From Chloroflexota bacterium (GTDB lineage: Bacteria > Chloroflexota > Anaerolineae > Promineifilales > Promineifilaceae): a stretch of DNA of 9,332 nt. The notes beneath the pieces were generated by a model. That model was not told the DNA's origin. It did not search any database and worked only from the letters and a program-made list of their open reading frames with translations. Below, one piece after another: positions 1 through 6,963 of this stretch. The position numbers and the translations under genes are program-made. The number at the start of each line of letters is the position of its first letter. Positions within the stretch are counted from its first letter, which is position 1. Location of the stretch: positions 1 through 9,332 of the forward strand of contig QQUD01001077.1 of assembly GCA_008501785.1 (NCBI GenBank), read 5' to 3'.

Positions 1-111
1 GACGCCAGGCTGCTGGGGGGCGGCTTCAAAGTCGGGTGGGCGTTGTCCGGGTTCGCCGAGGGCGCTGTGCAAAGCGTCTTCGCTAACACCCAGCTGCGCG
101 GCGGCATCGGC
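1..111 (-). pseudogene. In-frame C-terminal repeat tail lying beyond the TAA stop of the DUF1566 lipoprotein (continues past the left edge)
   Basis: Directly after the TAA at 112-114, the same minus-strand frame stays open for all 37 codons to the window edge and encodes recognisable protein. It contains AAAQLGVSEDALHSALG, then a linker GEPGQRPPDF, then the start of a second, similar unit (EAAPQQPGV). Units of the form PPDFxAAAxQLGVSEExLxxALG are, to my knowledge, a common C-terminal tail in secreted bacterial proteins, DUF1566 proteins among them. The residues just before the stop (GEGGP) fit the linker that normally precedes such a unit. Aligned with the second unit, the TAA falls where that unit has Phe, so one base change from TTA (Leu) or a Tyr codon would create it. 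I infer a nonsense-truncated or read-through tail; a sequencing error is also possible. No start codon or ribosome-binding site suggests a separate gene. Confidence 0.6.
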
Positions 112-1686
112 TTATGGGCCACCTTCACCTGCTATTGGTTGGGATTGATTGTCATTTGTGGCTGGTGGCTGCCCTTGATCGCTGTTTGTGGGGGGCGTGT
201 TGGTGTTGGGTTGCTCACTGCCCGGCTGTGTTTGGTTGGTATTGTTGCTGGTTGTGACAACACCGCCGGATGTGGTTGTTGTAGCGCCATCACGAACGCA
301 GCGCACGTAGTTGTAAATGCGAATGGCATCGCCTTGGGGTCCGTGTCCAGTGGGGTAATCGTTTGGGTCGCCTGATTTGGGGTCGCTGCGCTGTGCGCCT
401 GCACCATGCACATCCATCCAAGTGCCGTTCATGTAGCCCATGGCGCGGCCAAAGGTGATGTAGGCGGCGTTTGCGCCAGGTACTTGAGACATGTTGGCGT
501 GGGTGGTGCTGGTCCAATAGGCGGCGTAGTCTGCTTGACCGGCTTCGTTGGTGATTTGGGTGGCGTTGAACAGTGGGTCGATGGCGGCGGAGTTGGTGGT
601 GTCGGGAGAACGGCCGTGATCGACAATACTCTGCAACTCTTTTGCGTTTGGCAGTCGCCAATCATCGTAACTACCTGTTGAAAGTGATTCGCAGTAGGTC
701 AAGGCATTTGACCATTCCATGCCGCTGCCGCTGTCGTCTTGCTGCCACATCAGGCCGGTGACATTGTCGTTGATGATGCCGTTGCCGATGTCCGTATAAC
801 TGTTGGTGTCGTATTCTGTGTTGTCGCGTACAAAAATTACGTAGAATTCTTTTTCGGAGCCGCGTAAAGAGAGACCGTAGCCTTTGATACGGCCGTCTGC
901 AAAGTTCACACCAAACATCGTTTCATCCCCGTTCATGGTGGTGCTGACGTATTTGGTGCTGGATGCGAATTGGGCGTCGATGATGCGTTCACCTGCGTTT
1001 GAATCGCCGTAGCCAAATTCAAAATAGTCGGTGTCGATAAAGGGAATCAGGCCGGATGTGTCGGTTCCGTTGAAGCCGCTCACATCTTGACCGCTGAAGT
1101 CAATCAGGGAGTAGAGTTCGGTGATGGTGGGCAGCCGCCAATCATCGTAGCCTGCGAGTGTCAAGGAATTGGCTGCGGAAATGGCTTCGTTATAGGTTCG
1201 TTTGTCGGAGGCATTGATAGTGCCATTGCCATCGGTGTCAGGCGATTGCTGCCACATGAGGCCGGTGTTCAGGTCGGTGATGGTGCCGTCGCCGTTGTTT
1301 TGGAAGGCGGGCGTGGCTCCTTCGTAGTTGGCATCTTGGCCAAAGGTGGATTGGCCTGATTTGGGGCAGCTTATCTGGCTGCCTTTTGAATCGTAGCAGC
1401 TTGTTTGGCCGGTGTCGGGGATGGAAGAAGTTTGGGTTGATGAAGTGGTTTGGGTTGTTTGTTGGGTGGTTTGGGTGGAAACGGCCGTTTCGGATTCGCT
1501 CATTACGGCCGTTTCGCCCCCCACTTGCTCATTATTCGATACAGGTGCAGCTGACTGATCGCTATTTAACGCGGGTGCTGCCTGTTGTTGGTTTGCTGTG
1601 CTATTTGGTTGTGGTGGTCCACCACAAGCGGCTAATAATAAAACTAAAATAAGTCCTGAAATGATGTGAAGTTTTTTGAATGTCAT
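112..1686 (-). CDS. Lipoprotein with two DUF1566 (Lcl C-terminal-like) domains
   Basis: A 524-residue predicted surface lipoprotein of unknown biochemical function. The start is the ATG at 1684-1686, preceded 7 nt upstream by AGGAG. The frame also runs open up to 1824, but those extra 46 codons precede a perfect signal peptide and are unlikely to be translated. Residues 1-21 are a lipoprotein signal with lipobox LLLAAC (Cys21). A Gln/Thr/Ser-rich linker fills about 22-90, followed by a two-cysteine segment (CYDSKGSQISC, 97-107). Two DUF1566 domains follow, at about 133-290 and 298-467. Each opens with TGLMWQQ (141-147 and 310-316) and carries DDWRLP (181-186 and 341-346). An EF-hand-like DTDGNGTINASD sits at 150-161 of domain 1. 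An N/T/Q/P-rich tail ends at TAA, but recognisable tail repeats continue in frame behind it. DUF1566 domains are typical of exported, often multi-domain proteins, so a cell-surface role is inferred. Confidence 0.88.
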   Translation of the reverse strand: MTFKKLHIISGLILVLLLAACGGPPQPNSTANQQQAAPALNSDQSAAPVSNNEQVGGETAVMSESETAVSTQTTQQTTQTTSSTQTSSIPDTGQTSCYDSKGSQISCPKSGQSTFGQDANYEGATPAFQNNGDGTITDLNTGLMWQQSPDTDGNGTINASDKRTYNEAISAANSLTLAGYDDWRLPTITELYSLIDFSGQDVSGFNGTDTSGLIPFIDTDYFEFGYGDSNAGERIIDAQFASSTKYVSTTMNGDETMFGVNFADGRIKGYGLSLRGSEKEFYVIFVRDNTEYDTNSYTDIGNGIINDNVTGLMWQQDDSGSGMEWSNALTYCESLSTGSYDDWRLPNAKELQSIVDHGRSPDTTNSAAIDPLFNATQITNEAGQADYAAYWTSTTHANMSQVPGANAAYITFGRAMGYMNGTWMDVHGAGAQRSDPKSGDPNDYPTGHGPQGDAIRIYNYVRCVRDGATTTTSGGVVTTSNNTNQTQPGSEQPNTNTPPTNSDQGQPPATNDNQSQPIAGEGGP

Positions 1687-1693
1687 GTTTTTG

Positions 1694-1698
1694 CTCCT
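1694..1698 (-). promoter_or_regulatory. Shine-Dalgarno site fixing the start of the DUF1566 lipoprotein
   Basis: AGGAG on the minus strand stands 7 nt before the ATG at 1686. Its spacing, together with the signal peptide that follows, decides for this start over the upstream in-frame codon at 1824. Confidence 0.75.
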
Positions 1699-1822
1699 GA
1701 AATCTAAGACTGACTTTAGCTTAAGGGGCAATTGTTTAGAAAATGTTAGGGAATATTTCGCGGTTTGTTTAGGTGGTTTTGGGGGCGTAGCGTCCCAAAA
1801 TGAATTTTGGGTTTGCTGGATC

Positions 1823-1995
1823 AAACATGTTGATGAACGTTAAGAAAATAAAACGGTAATAGGGAACTTGTCATTCCCGCGCAGGCGGGAATCCATGACG
1901 TAGTCGAGTAGATTCCCGCCTGCGCGGGAATGACAGGGCCACATTTTGTAGTTTTCTATTACCTGATTATTTATTTAACTTCCATAAACATGTTT
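1823..1995. repeat. Foldback (MITE-like) element: long imperfect inverted repeat
   Basis: The left arm (1823-1893) and right arm (1911-1995) are inverted complements over almost their whole length, around a 17-nt loop (1894-1910). From outside inwards: AAACATGTT (1823-1831) pairs with AACATGTTT (1987-1995). A diverged A/T-rich stretch follows. GGTAATAG (1855-1862) pairs with CTATTACC (1956-1963). A perfect 25-bp inner repeat completes it. By eye the outer 40 nt match at about 32 positions. The right arm carries about 14 extra nt near 1936-1949. The element lies between the 3' end of the histidine kinase gene and the DUF1566 gene, encodes nothing, and shows no clear target-site duplication. 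A non-autonomous foldback transposable element is the likeliest reading. It would also form a strong hairpin in transcripts leaving the kinase gene. Confidence 0.65.
1869..1935. repeat. Perfect 25-bp inverted repeat with two ATTCCC-N8-GGGAAT cores
   Basis: Arms 1869-1893 and 1911-1935 are exact reverse complements. Each arm is itself a near-palindrome of the form ATTCCC(N8)GGGAAT. This is the same pattern as the neisserial dRS3 repeat and as dispersed TCATTCCCGC...GCGGGAAT repeats seen in many bacterial genomes. It forms the centre of the larger foldback at 1823-1995. No T-run follows on either strand, so it is not a canonical intrinsic terminator, although it could stall polymerase or protect the 3' end of the upstream mRNA. 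Confidence 0.85.
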
Positions 1996-2072
1996 TCAGA
2001 CCTCAGACAGCGAATTATGCCAGCACTAATTCGTAGAGCTTCAATAAATTGATTGAGTGAATTGGGTGAGGA

Positions 2073-2082
2073 AACGGCCGTT
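2073..2082. repeat. ACGGCCGT palindrome overlapping the histidine kinase stop codon
   Basis: A perfect 10-bp AACGGCCGTT begins downstream of the kinase gene and its last two bases form part of the TAA stop (plus-strand TTA at 2081-2083). It is one of 15 CGGCCG copies in the window and one of only two that lie mainly outside coding sequence. Confidence 0.85.
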
Positions 2083-3430
2083 ATTCTCCCAGAAAAATCG
2101 TAAAAGTAGTCCCAGCCCCCTGCCTCGATGTCACTTCGATTGTTCCGTCGTGGGCAACGACCAGTGATTTGGCGATGGCCAAACCTAAACCGGATTCACC
2201 TTGTTCCGTCTGGCGAGAGCGGTCGCCGCGATAGAATCGGTTGAAGACATGGGGGAGGTCAGCCTCGGGAATGCCTGAACCGGTGTCGGAAACTGTGATT
2301 TGGAGGCCGCCACTGGCTGACGGGGTGGAGGAGAGGGTGATCTCACCGTTGGCTGGCGTGTAGCGCAGTGCATTACCAACGAGATTGCTCAAAACCTGCC
2401 GTATGCGGGCTGGGTCCACAGAGATTGTGGGCAAAGTCGCATCGACATTGACAACAAGGGAAATGGCTTGTTGTGCGGATTGATGCGCAAAGGCATCATG
2501 AACCTGGACCAGCAAATTTGAAATAGCGGTGGGTTCTTTTTGCAGCGTCAGCTCGCCGGTATCGGCCAGTGAAAGTGTGCGTAAATCGGTGACCAGTCGC
2601 TGCAATGTTTTGACCTCTTGCTGCATCAGGGCCAGTCGGGTGGGGGTGGGTGGGAGTGTGCCATCTTCCATTACCTCCAGGTAGCCGGAGAGAACGGTGA
2701 GTGGGGTGCGTAAGTCATGGGCAATGTCGGCTGTCATTTGTCGGCGAATTTGGTTGGCCCGATCTAGCTCGGCGCTCATTTGGTTGAATGTGGTCGCGAG
2801 TTCGCCCAGTTCGTCTTGGGTGCGCACGGGAACGGTTTGCTGTAGATTGCCTTGGGCCATTTGGCGGGTGGCGTGGGAGAGTTCTTGTAACGGCCGTGTT
2901 AATGTTCTTGACATAAAAATAGCCAGCACGACAGCAACAGCCGTTGCGCCACCTGCGCCAATCCACAAGGCCCGATTTGTTTCCGCAATAAATGCTTCTT
3001 CGGCAGGATCGCGGTGCTGAGGTTGATCATCCTGGAGCACAATGCCGATCAGTGTTCCGTCAACTTCTAGCGGAATGCCATCATCTAGCATGGCTGCGGA
3101 AACAGTGCCATCTAGTTTGTGCTGTCGATTTTGGATGAGAATACGGCCGTTTACATCCACAAGGGCAAATGGCAGGGATTTCCGAGACGAACCATTCCCT
3201 GATCGAGAACCGTGCTGGTCATTGTTTCGCTGATTCACACCTTCCCACGAGCCAGTGCTTTCGTAATAAGCGAGCACATTGTTTACAAACTCAGTCTGCT
3301 CTTTCTCACCCAGCAGGTCGTCGAACGCCCGCTCGTTTGAGAAACGCACAATCCACGAGGTCAAAAACGTTCCCGCAAGGCTGATGATAATAAAGGTGAA
3401 GATGAGTTTGAGACGTAACGATGAGCGCAT
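2081..3430 (-). CDS. Membrane sensor histidine kinase (HAMP, HisKA, HATPase_c)
   Basis: A 449-residue sensor kinase that should autophosphorylate on His and pass the phosphate to the regulator encoded just upstream. The first membrane segment is at about 8-28. An extracytoplasmic sensor region of about 125 residues follows, with a polar N/G/S-rich stretch at 66-84. The second membrane segment is at about 154-174. HAMP spans about 175-228. The H-box is IAHDLRTP with His238. The ATPase domain shows the N-box NLVGNALRY (Asn353), the G1 box DTGSGIP (382-388), the F-box FNRFYRG and the G2 box GESGLGLA (411-418). All catalytic motifs are intact, and the architecture matches BaeS/EnvZ-type kinases. 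The ATG at 3430 lies 15 nt after the regulator stop; AAGGGA, overlapping that stop, may serve as a somewhat distant ribosome-binding site. The signal sensed cannot be read from the sequence. Confidence 0.95.
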   Translation of the reverse strand: MRSSLRLKLIFTFIIISLAGTFLTSWIVRFSNERAFDDLLGEKEQTEFVNNVLAYYESTGSWEGVNQRNNDQHGSRSGNGSSRKSLPFALVDVNGRILIQNRQHKLDGTVSAAMLDDGIPLEVDGTLIGIVLQDDQPQHRDPAEEAFIAETNRALWIGAGGATAVAVVLAIFMSRTLTRPLQELSHATRQMAQGNLQQTVPVRTQDELGELATTFNQMSAELDRANQIRRQMTADIAHDLRTPLTVLSGYLEVMEDGTLPPTPTRLALMQQEVKTLQRLVTDLRTLSLADTGELTLQKEPTAISNLLVQVHDAFAHQSAQQAISLVVNVDATLPTISVDPARIRQVLSNLVGNALRYTPANGEITLSSTPSASGGLQITVSDTGSGIPEADLPHVFNRFYRGDRSRQTEQGESGLGLAIAKSLVVAHDGTIEVTSRQGAGTTFTIFLGE

Positions 3431-3445
3431 TTTGAGAACGATCCC

Positions 3446-4132
3446 TTATTTCTGGCAAAACCGGTAGCCAATGCCAAAAACTGTTTCTACATATCGAGGT
3501 TGTGTCGTGTCGGGTTCAATTTTCACGCGGATATTGCGAATATGGACGTTGATGGTTTTTTCCGCTCCTTCGAGCGCAATGCCCTGTAACGCTTCCACCA
3601 ACTCTAGTCGAGTGAAGACGCGGCCTGGATGGGTCATCAGAATCGCTAGCAAGTCGAATTCAGATGGCGTGAGGTCAGCTTCATTTCCGGCGACAGTGAC
3701 GCGACGGCCGTTTTTATCAAGCTTCACATCAGCGACCTGCAGCAGTTCCTGGTTTGCTTCATCTGGTTCTACGCGACGCAGCACAGCTCGGATGCGGGCC
3801 ACCAATTCACGCATGCCAAACGGTTTTGTCACATAATCATCCGCGCCCAGCTCAAGGCCGAGGACTTTGTCGGTCTCTTCAACGCGAGCGGTGAGCAAGA
3901 TGACCGGCGTGTTGGCTTCTTTTCGATGCAGGCGGAGAAAGTCATTGCCATCCATTTCGGGCATCATGATGTCGAGCAGAATCAGGTCGGGTTTTTCTTC
4001 ACGGGCTACGAAGAGGGCAATACGGCCGTTTTCGGCCGTTACAACTCGATACCCCTGCTCAGTCAGATATTCCCGCAGCAACGTGCGTACATTGGCTTTG
4101 TCATCAACGACCAGAATTGTTTTCATGTCCAT
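3446..4132 (-). CDS. OmpR/PhoB-family response regulator
   Basis: A DNA-binding response regulator of 228 residues from the ATG at 4132. The receiver domain (about 3-118) has the acidic pair Asp10-Asp11, phosphoacceptor Asp54 in LLDIMMPEMDG, Thr81 and Lys103 (TKPF). All the residues needed for phosphorylation are present. The C-terminal winged helix (about 130-228) includes LTPSEFDLLAILMTHPGRVFT and ends in the wing motif YVETVFGIGYRF. Start choice is open: TTG 4144, ATG 4132 and ATG 4126 are all in frame and none has a strong Shine-Dalgarno. I chose 4132 because GGA stands 7 nt upstream; 4126 (MKTILVVDD) is nearly as good. It is the first gene of a two-gene operon with the kinase and is divergent from the restriction-modification genes. 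Its targets are unknown. Confidence 0.95.
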   Translation of the reverse strand: MDMKTILVVDDKANVRTLLREYLTEQGYRVVTAENGRIALFVAREEKPDLILLDIMMPEMDGNDFLRLHRKEANTPVILLTARVEETDKVLGLELGADDYVTKPFGMRELVARIRAVLRRVEPDEANQELLQVADVKLDKNGRRVTVAGNEADLTPSEFDLLAILMTHPGRVFTRLELVEALQGIALEGAEKTINVHIRNIRVKIEPDTTQPRYVETVFGIGYRFCQK

Positions 4133-4349
4133 AGTGTAATCCAAACTTGTGGGAAAGGGTTGCTTGCTTTCCTCGAATAAGATGTCATTACAGTATCGAA
4201 ACCATTGAAAGGAATTGTTCAGAAGTTATTAAGACTTGATATAGATGGGGGGAAACGGCCGTCACTAAATGATCGCTTAGTTGAGCTGGTATAATTAAAA
4301 ATATGATGACAATAATTAGAAATTGAAATGGGTTACGATATAATTATCG
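4133..4349. other. Divergent intergenic region between response regulator and restriction-modification operon
   Basis: 217 bp that must carry the promoters for both directions. Visible contents are one AACGGCCGT palindrome at 4254-4262, an extended -10 sequence on the plus strand at 4287-4295, and a second TATAAT at 4339-4344, just before the endonuclease start. The segment from about 4290 onward is markedly A/T-rich. I see no convincing sigma-70 promoter on the minus strand, no terminator and no small ORF with a ribosome-binding site. The palindrome at 4254 is the last one before the restriction-modification genes, so the edge of the acquired segment probably lies between 4263 and 4350. Confidence 0.5.
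4287..4295 (+). promoter_or_regulatory. Candidate extended -10 promoter for the restriction-modification operon
   Basis: TGGTATAAT matches the extended -10 element (TG-N-TATAAT) exactly. No good -35 is visible 17 bp upstream, which fits extended -10 promoters. Transcription would start near 4302, leaving a leader of about 48 nt. The alternative TATAAT at 4339-4344 would give an essentially leaderless mRNA. Prediction from sequence only. Confidence 0.4.
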
Positions 4350-5315
4350 ATGATGAAAGTTAATGCCAACAAGCCTGATCGATGGAAAAAAGATATAGTC
4401 CAATCAATTGATTTTTATAATGATTGGTTTATGAGGTTCGCGCCTGCCGCGTACCGTAAAACTCGCTCATCAACAACGGTTGAAGTAACCCAAGCATTTA
4501 CAAATACGCACAATCTGGCCCAAATCAACGCTTCTACCATGAAAGCGTACCCACAAATTCTAGCGATTTTACGGATGACAACTGCTCCACCGCTTGCACG
4601 AGACCGGCTGATTGGTTTAGCAGGTATCTCTCCAAGCCTTGTCAGCAATATGGAACAAAAGCTCCGTTTGCCTCCACGGATGTCGGCAAAAGAAATTGAC
4701 AGGCAACTTAAACAAGTTGGGCAAGTAATTGATCAGTTGCTAGATCGGGATCTTTTCCCATGGCTGGATAGCAACCAGAACACAGGCGATGCTGATATAT
4801 TGCGTGCGGCAACAGTTGTGGCCGACCGATTATGTGGCTCAGTTGCAGATCCAATTATTCGCAATGCACAAGAGCAGCGTCAATTAGCAACCATTCGAGA
4901 TTGGCTCAAACAACAAGGTTATCGAGAAATTGGCATTGGAAACCGTGTTGATTTTCAATCAATGGAACCGGGGCAGTTTTCCTTTAGGCTCAATGTGCCG
5001 GTTATGCAAGCAGAAAGGACTAAGTCGATTAATATTCCCGTTGATGCTGTTATTAAACCAAAAAACGCCAATATGACCGAATTACCTTTGCTTATCGAAG
5101 CAAAATCAGCGGGTGATTTTACAAATACAAACAAACGGCGCAAAGAAGAAGCTGCTAAAATGATGCAATTACGTGCCACCTATGGGCAACAAATTCGCTT
5201 TGTTTTATTCCTATGCGGTTATTTTGATACAGGTTATTTGGGGTATGAGGCAGCAGAAGGCATCGATTGGGTTTGGGAACATCGCCCCGATGATTTGTTG
5301 GACTTGGGTTTATGA
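4350..5315 (+). CDS. XamI-like Type II restriction endonuclease
   Basis: A 321-residue predicted endonuclease that resembles the XamI family (known member specificity GTCGAC). The resemblance is recalled, not searched. The N-terminus has the family-like block KPDRWKKDIVQSIDFYNDWF followed by FAPAAYRKTR. PPLARDRLIGLAGIS lies at 80-94. The probable PD-(D/E)xK core is Asp232 (IPVDAVI) with Glu250-x-Lys252 in LPLLIEAKSAGDF. The C-terminus has GYFDTGYLGYEAAEGIDWVWEHR. The protein is full length with no frameshift. Its stop overlaps the methyltransferase start (ATGA), so translation is probably coupled. The ATG at 4350 has no Shine-Dalgarno, so translation may be leaderless or weak, which would keep endonuclease levels low. 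No controller gene is present. Base composition is more A/T-rich than the flanks. The actual target sequence is an inference from family membership. Confidence 0.82.
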   Translation: MMKVNANKPDRWKKDIVQSIDFYNDWFMRFAPAAYRKTRSSTTVEVTQAFTNTHNLAQINASTMKAYPQILAILRMTTAPPLARDRLIGLAGISPSLVSNMEQKLRLPPRMSAKEIDRQLKQVGQVIDQLLDRDLFPWLDSNQNTGDADILRAATVVADRLCGSVADPIIRNAQEQRQLATIRDWLKQQGYREIGIGNRVDFQSMEPGQFSFRLNVPVMQAERTKSINIPVDAVIKPKNANMTELPLLIEAKSAGDFTNTNKRRKEEAAKMMQLRATYGQQIRFVLFLCGYFDTGYLGYEAAEGIDWVWEHRPDDLLDLGL

Positions 5316-6850
5316 ACATAACCATTGAATCACAAAGGTTGCATCTGCAAGCGGAATTGGATGCAGCAAAAACTCAAGCAGAACGAAATCGGCTGGGTCA
5401 ATTTGCAACGCCATCTTCGCTTGCTCATGCAATTCTTGTGGAAACAAAGCGTTTTCTTGAGTCTGACACGTCGATACATTTTCTTGATCCTGCCTTTGGC
5501 ACAGGCGCGTTTTATTCTGCGTTGTTAGCGATATATGACAACGAGCTAATTGAGAAAGCTGAAGCATATGAAATCGATCCCCACTATGGCAACTCAGCCC
5601 AAGAGCTTTGGCAAACGCATAATCTTAATCTGCATTTAGCCGACTTTACACGCGCAAAACCAGCAAAACAAAAAGTAAATTTATTGGTATGCAACCCCCC
5701 ATATGTTCGTCACCATCATATTCCGACTGAAAATAAGAAATACCTACGCCAGAAAACAGATTACAAACTTAGTGGCCTATCTGGTCTTTACGCATATTTT
5801 CTTTTATTAGCACATGATTGGTTGACAAACAATGGGATTGGGTGTTGGCTCATACCAAGCGAGTGGATGGATGTCAATTATGGTCAGCAGATTAAACAGT
5901 ATTTGACAACCCAAGTTAAACTCCTGCGTATTCATCGCTTTGCAACTGACATGCCACAATTTGAAGATGCACTTGTTTCATCTACAGTTGTTTGGTATCA
6001 GAAAACTGCTCCAAACAAGAATGAGCCTGTAAACTTTACATCAGGACAACTGCTTTCCCAGCCCTCTCTGGAAAAAAAGATACCGTTTCATCGTCTCGAA
6101 CCCAAAACAAAGTGGGCGCATCTTTTTCAAGCCAATGAGCCACCTGCATTAAAGGATTCACCTCTTTATTTGTCTGATTTGTTCAAAATTAAGCGAGGAA
6201 TTGCAACCGGAGCCAATAAATTCTTCATTTTAACGCCTGAACAAATTTCAACTTACAAGTTGCCTCCCCAGTTTCTAAAACCGATATTGCCGAGTCCCCG
6301 TTATTTACAACGTAACGAAATTACAGCCGAAGATGACGGTACTCCAATTATCAGCAAGCGGTTTTTCTTACTAGATTGTAATTTGCCAGAACAAACGATT
6401 AAAATTCATTATCCTACCCTTTGGCAATACTTACAATTCGGACGTGAACAAGAAATAGACAAACGTTACCTTTGTCGTCATCGTCGTCGTTGGTATGAGC
6501 AAGAGGAGCGGCCACCTGCGCCGATTCTCTGCACCTACATGGGACGCAATCAGCAACCTTTCCGCTTTATTCGTAACCATTCTATGGCTACAGCGCCGAA
6601 TGTTTACCTTATGCTGTATCCAACGCCATTGTTAAACCATCATCTTATGCAGGATGAAACGCTTTTGCAGCAAATTTGGAATTGGCTAACGCAGGTAAAT
6701 GGAAAAACTTTCAAGAAAATCGGACGCTCTTATGGAGGTGGATTGTTTAAACTTGAACCTAGAGAACTGGCACAATTAGGGGTTGATAAACAGATTATCA
6801 ATCAAATGGACTTTATGCCAAGACCCGTACAAACAGCTTTTTCATTTTGA
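5312..6850 (+). CDS. Type II DNA adenine-N6 methyltransferase (gamma class, Eco57I/TaqI-like)
   Basis: A 512-residue methyltransferase expected to protect the host by methylating adenine in the site cut by the neighbouring endonuclease, with S-adenosylmethionine as donor. Motifs run in gamma-class order. Motif X is RLGQFATP (27-34). Motif I is LDPAFGTG (58-65). Motif II is YEIDP (86-90). Motif III is around Asp111. The catalytic motif IV is NPPY (128-131). The C-terminal half is a probable target-recognition domain, with LSDLFKIKRGIATGANKFF and, near the end, GGGLFKLEPRELAQLGV, both typical of TaqI/Eco57I-like enzymes. There is no fused nuclease domain, so it is a stand-alone Type II methylase. 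It starts at the ATG inside the endonuclease stop (ATGA, 4-nt overlap) and is followed by a strong terminator. Intact and probably functional. Confidence 0.93.
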   Translation: MNITIESQRLHLQAELDAAKTQAERNRLGQFATPSSLAHAILVETKRFLESDTSIHFLDPAFGTGAFYSALLAIYDNELIEKAEAYEIDPHYGNSAQELWQTHNLNLHLADFTRAKPAKQKVNLLVCNPPYVRHHHIPTENKKYLRQKTDYKLSGLSGLYAYFLLLAHDWLTNNGIGCWLIPSEWMDVNYGQQIKQYLTTQVKLLRIHRFATDMPQFEDALVSSTVVWYQKTAPNKNEPVNFTSGQLLSQPSLEKKIPFHRLEPKTKWAHLFQANEPPALKDSPLYLSDLFKIKRGIATGANKFFILTPEQISTYKLPPQFLKPILPSPRYLQRNEITAEDDGTPIISKRFFLLDCNLPEQTIKIHYPTLWQYLQFGREQEIDKRYLCRHRRRWYEQEERPPAPILCTYMGRNQQPFRFIRNHSMATAPNVYLMLYPTPLLNHHLMQDETLLQQIWNWLTQVNGKTFKKIGRSYGGGLFKLEPRELAQLGVDKQIINQMDFMPRPVQTAFSF

Positions 6851-6915
6851 TTTTCAATGCGGTAAATTGGACCATTATATTCCCACTCGTTATCATCTCT
6901 TCTTTTACATCAACA

Positions 6916-6943
6916 AAAAACCTGCTCAACTGAGCAGGTTTTT
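6916..6943. terminator. Bidirectional intrinsic terminator
   Basis: Stem arms 6916-6928 and 6931-6943 are perfectly complementary: CCTGCTCA/TGAGCAGG flanked by A5 and T5. A G/C-containing stem is therefore followed by a U-run when read in either direction. It stands between convergent genes, 66 nt after the methyltransferase stop and 21 nt beyond the stop of the beta-helix gene, so it can end both transcripts. Confidence 0.9.
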
Positions 6944-6963
6944 CAATTAATTAAAGGTGGTTT

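Noticed and set aside
43..375. 110-codon plus-strand open frame at the left edge
   Set aside because: Antisense to the DUF1566 tail and its repeat extension; low-complexity G/V/C-rich translation mirrors the N/T/P-rich coding strand.
1687..1824. N-terminal extension of the DUF1566 protein from an upstream start at 1824
   Set aside because: The extension precedes a complete lipoprotein signal peptide that has its own well-spaced AGGAG, so translation from 1686 is far more likely.
1869..1935. Intrinsic terminator for the kinase operon
   Set aside because: The hairpin is strong, but no U-run follows on the minus strand; the dispersed-repeat reading explains its symmetry better.
4133..4144. TTG start at 4144 for the response regulator
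   Set aside because: It would add four residues before the ATG with no better ribosome-binding site; receiver domains normally begin just before the ILVVDD strand.
4200..6960. Flanking direct repeats or attachment sites around the restriction-modification module
   Set aside because: I looked for shared sequence at both edges and found only short A/T-rich similarity, not enough to claim att sites; no integrase gene is present in the window.
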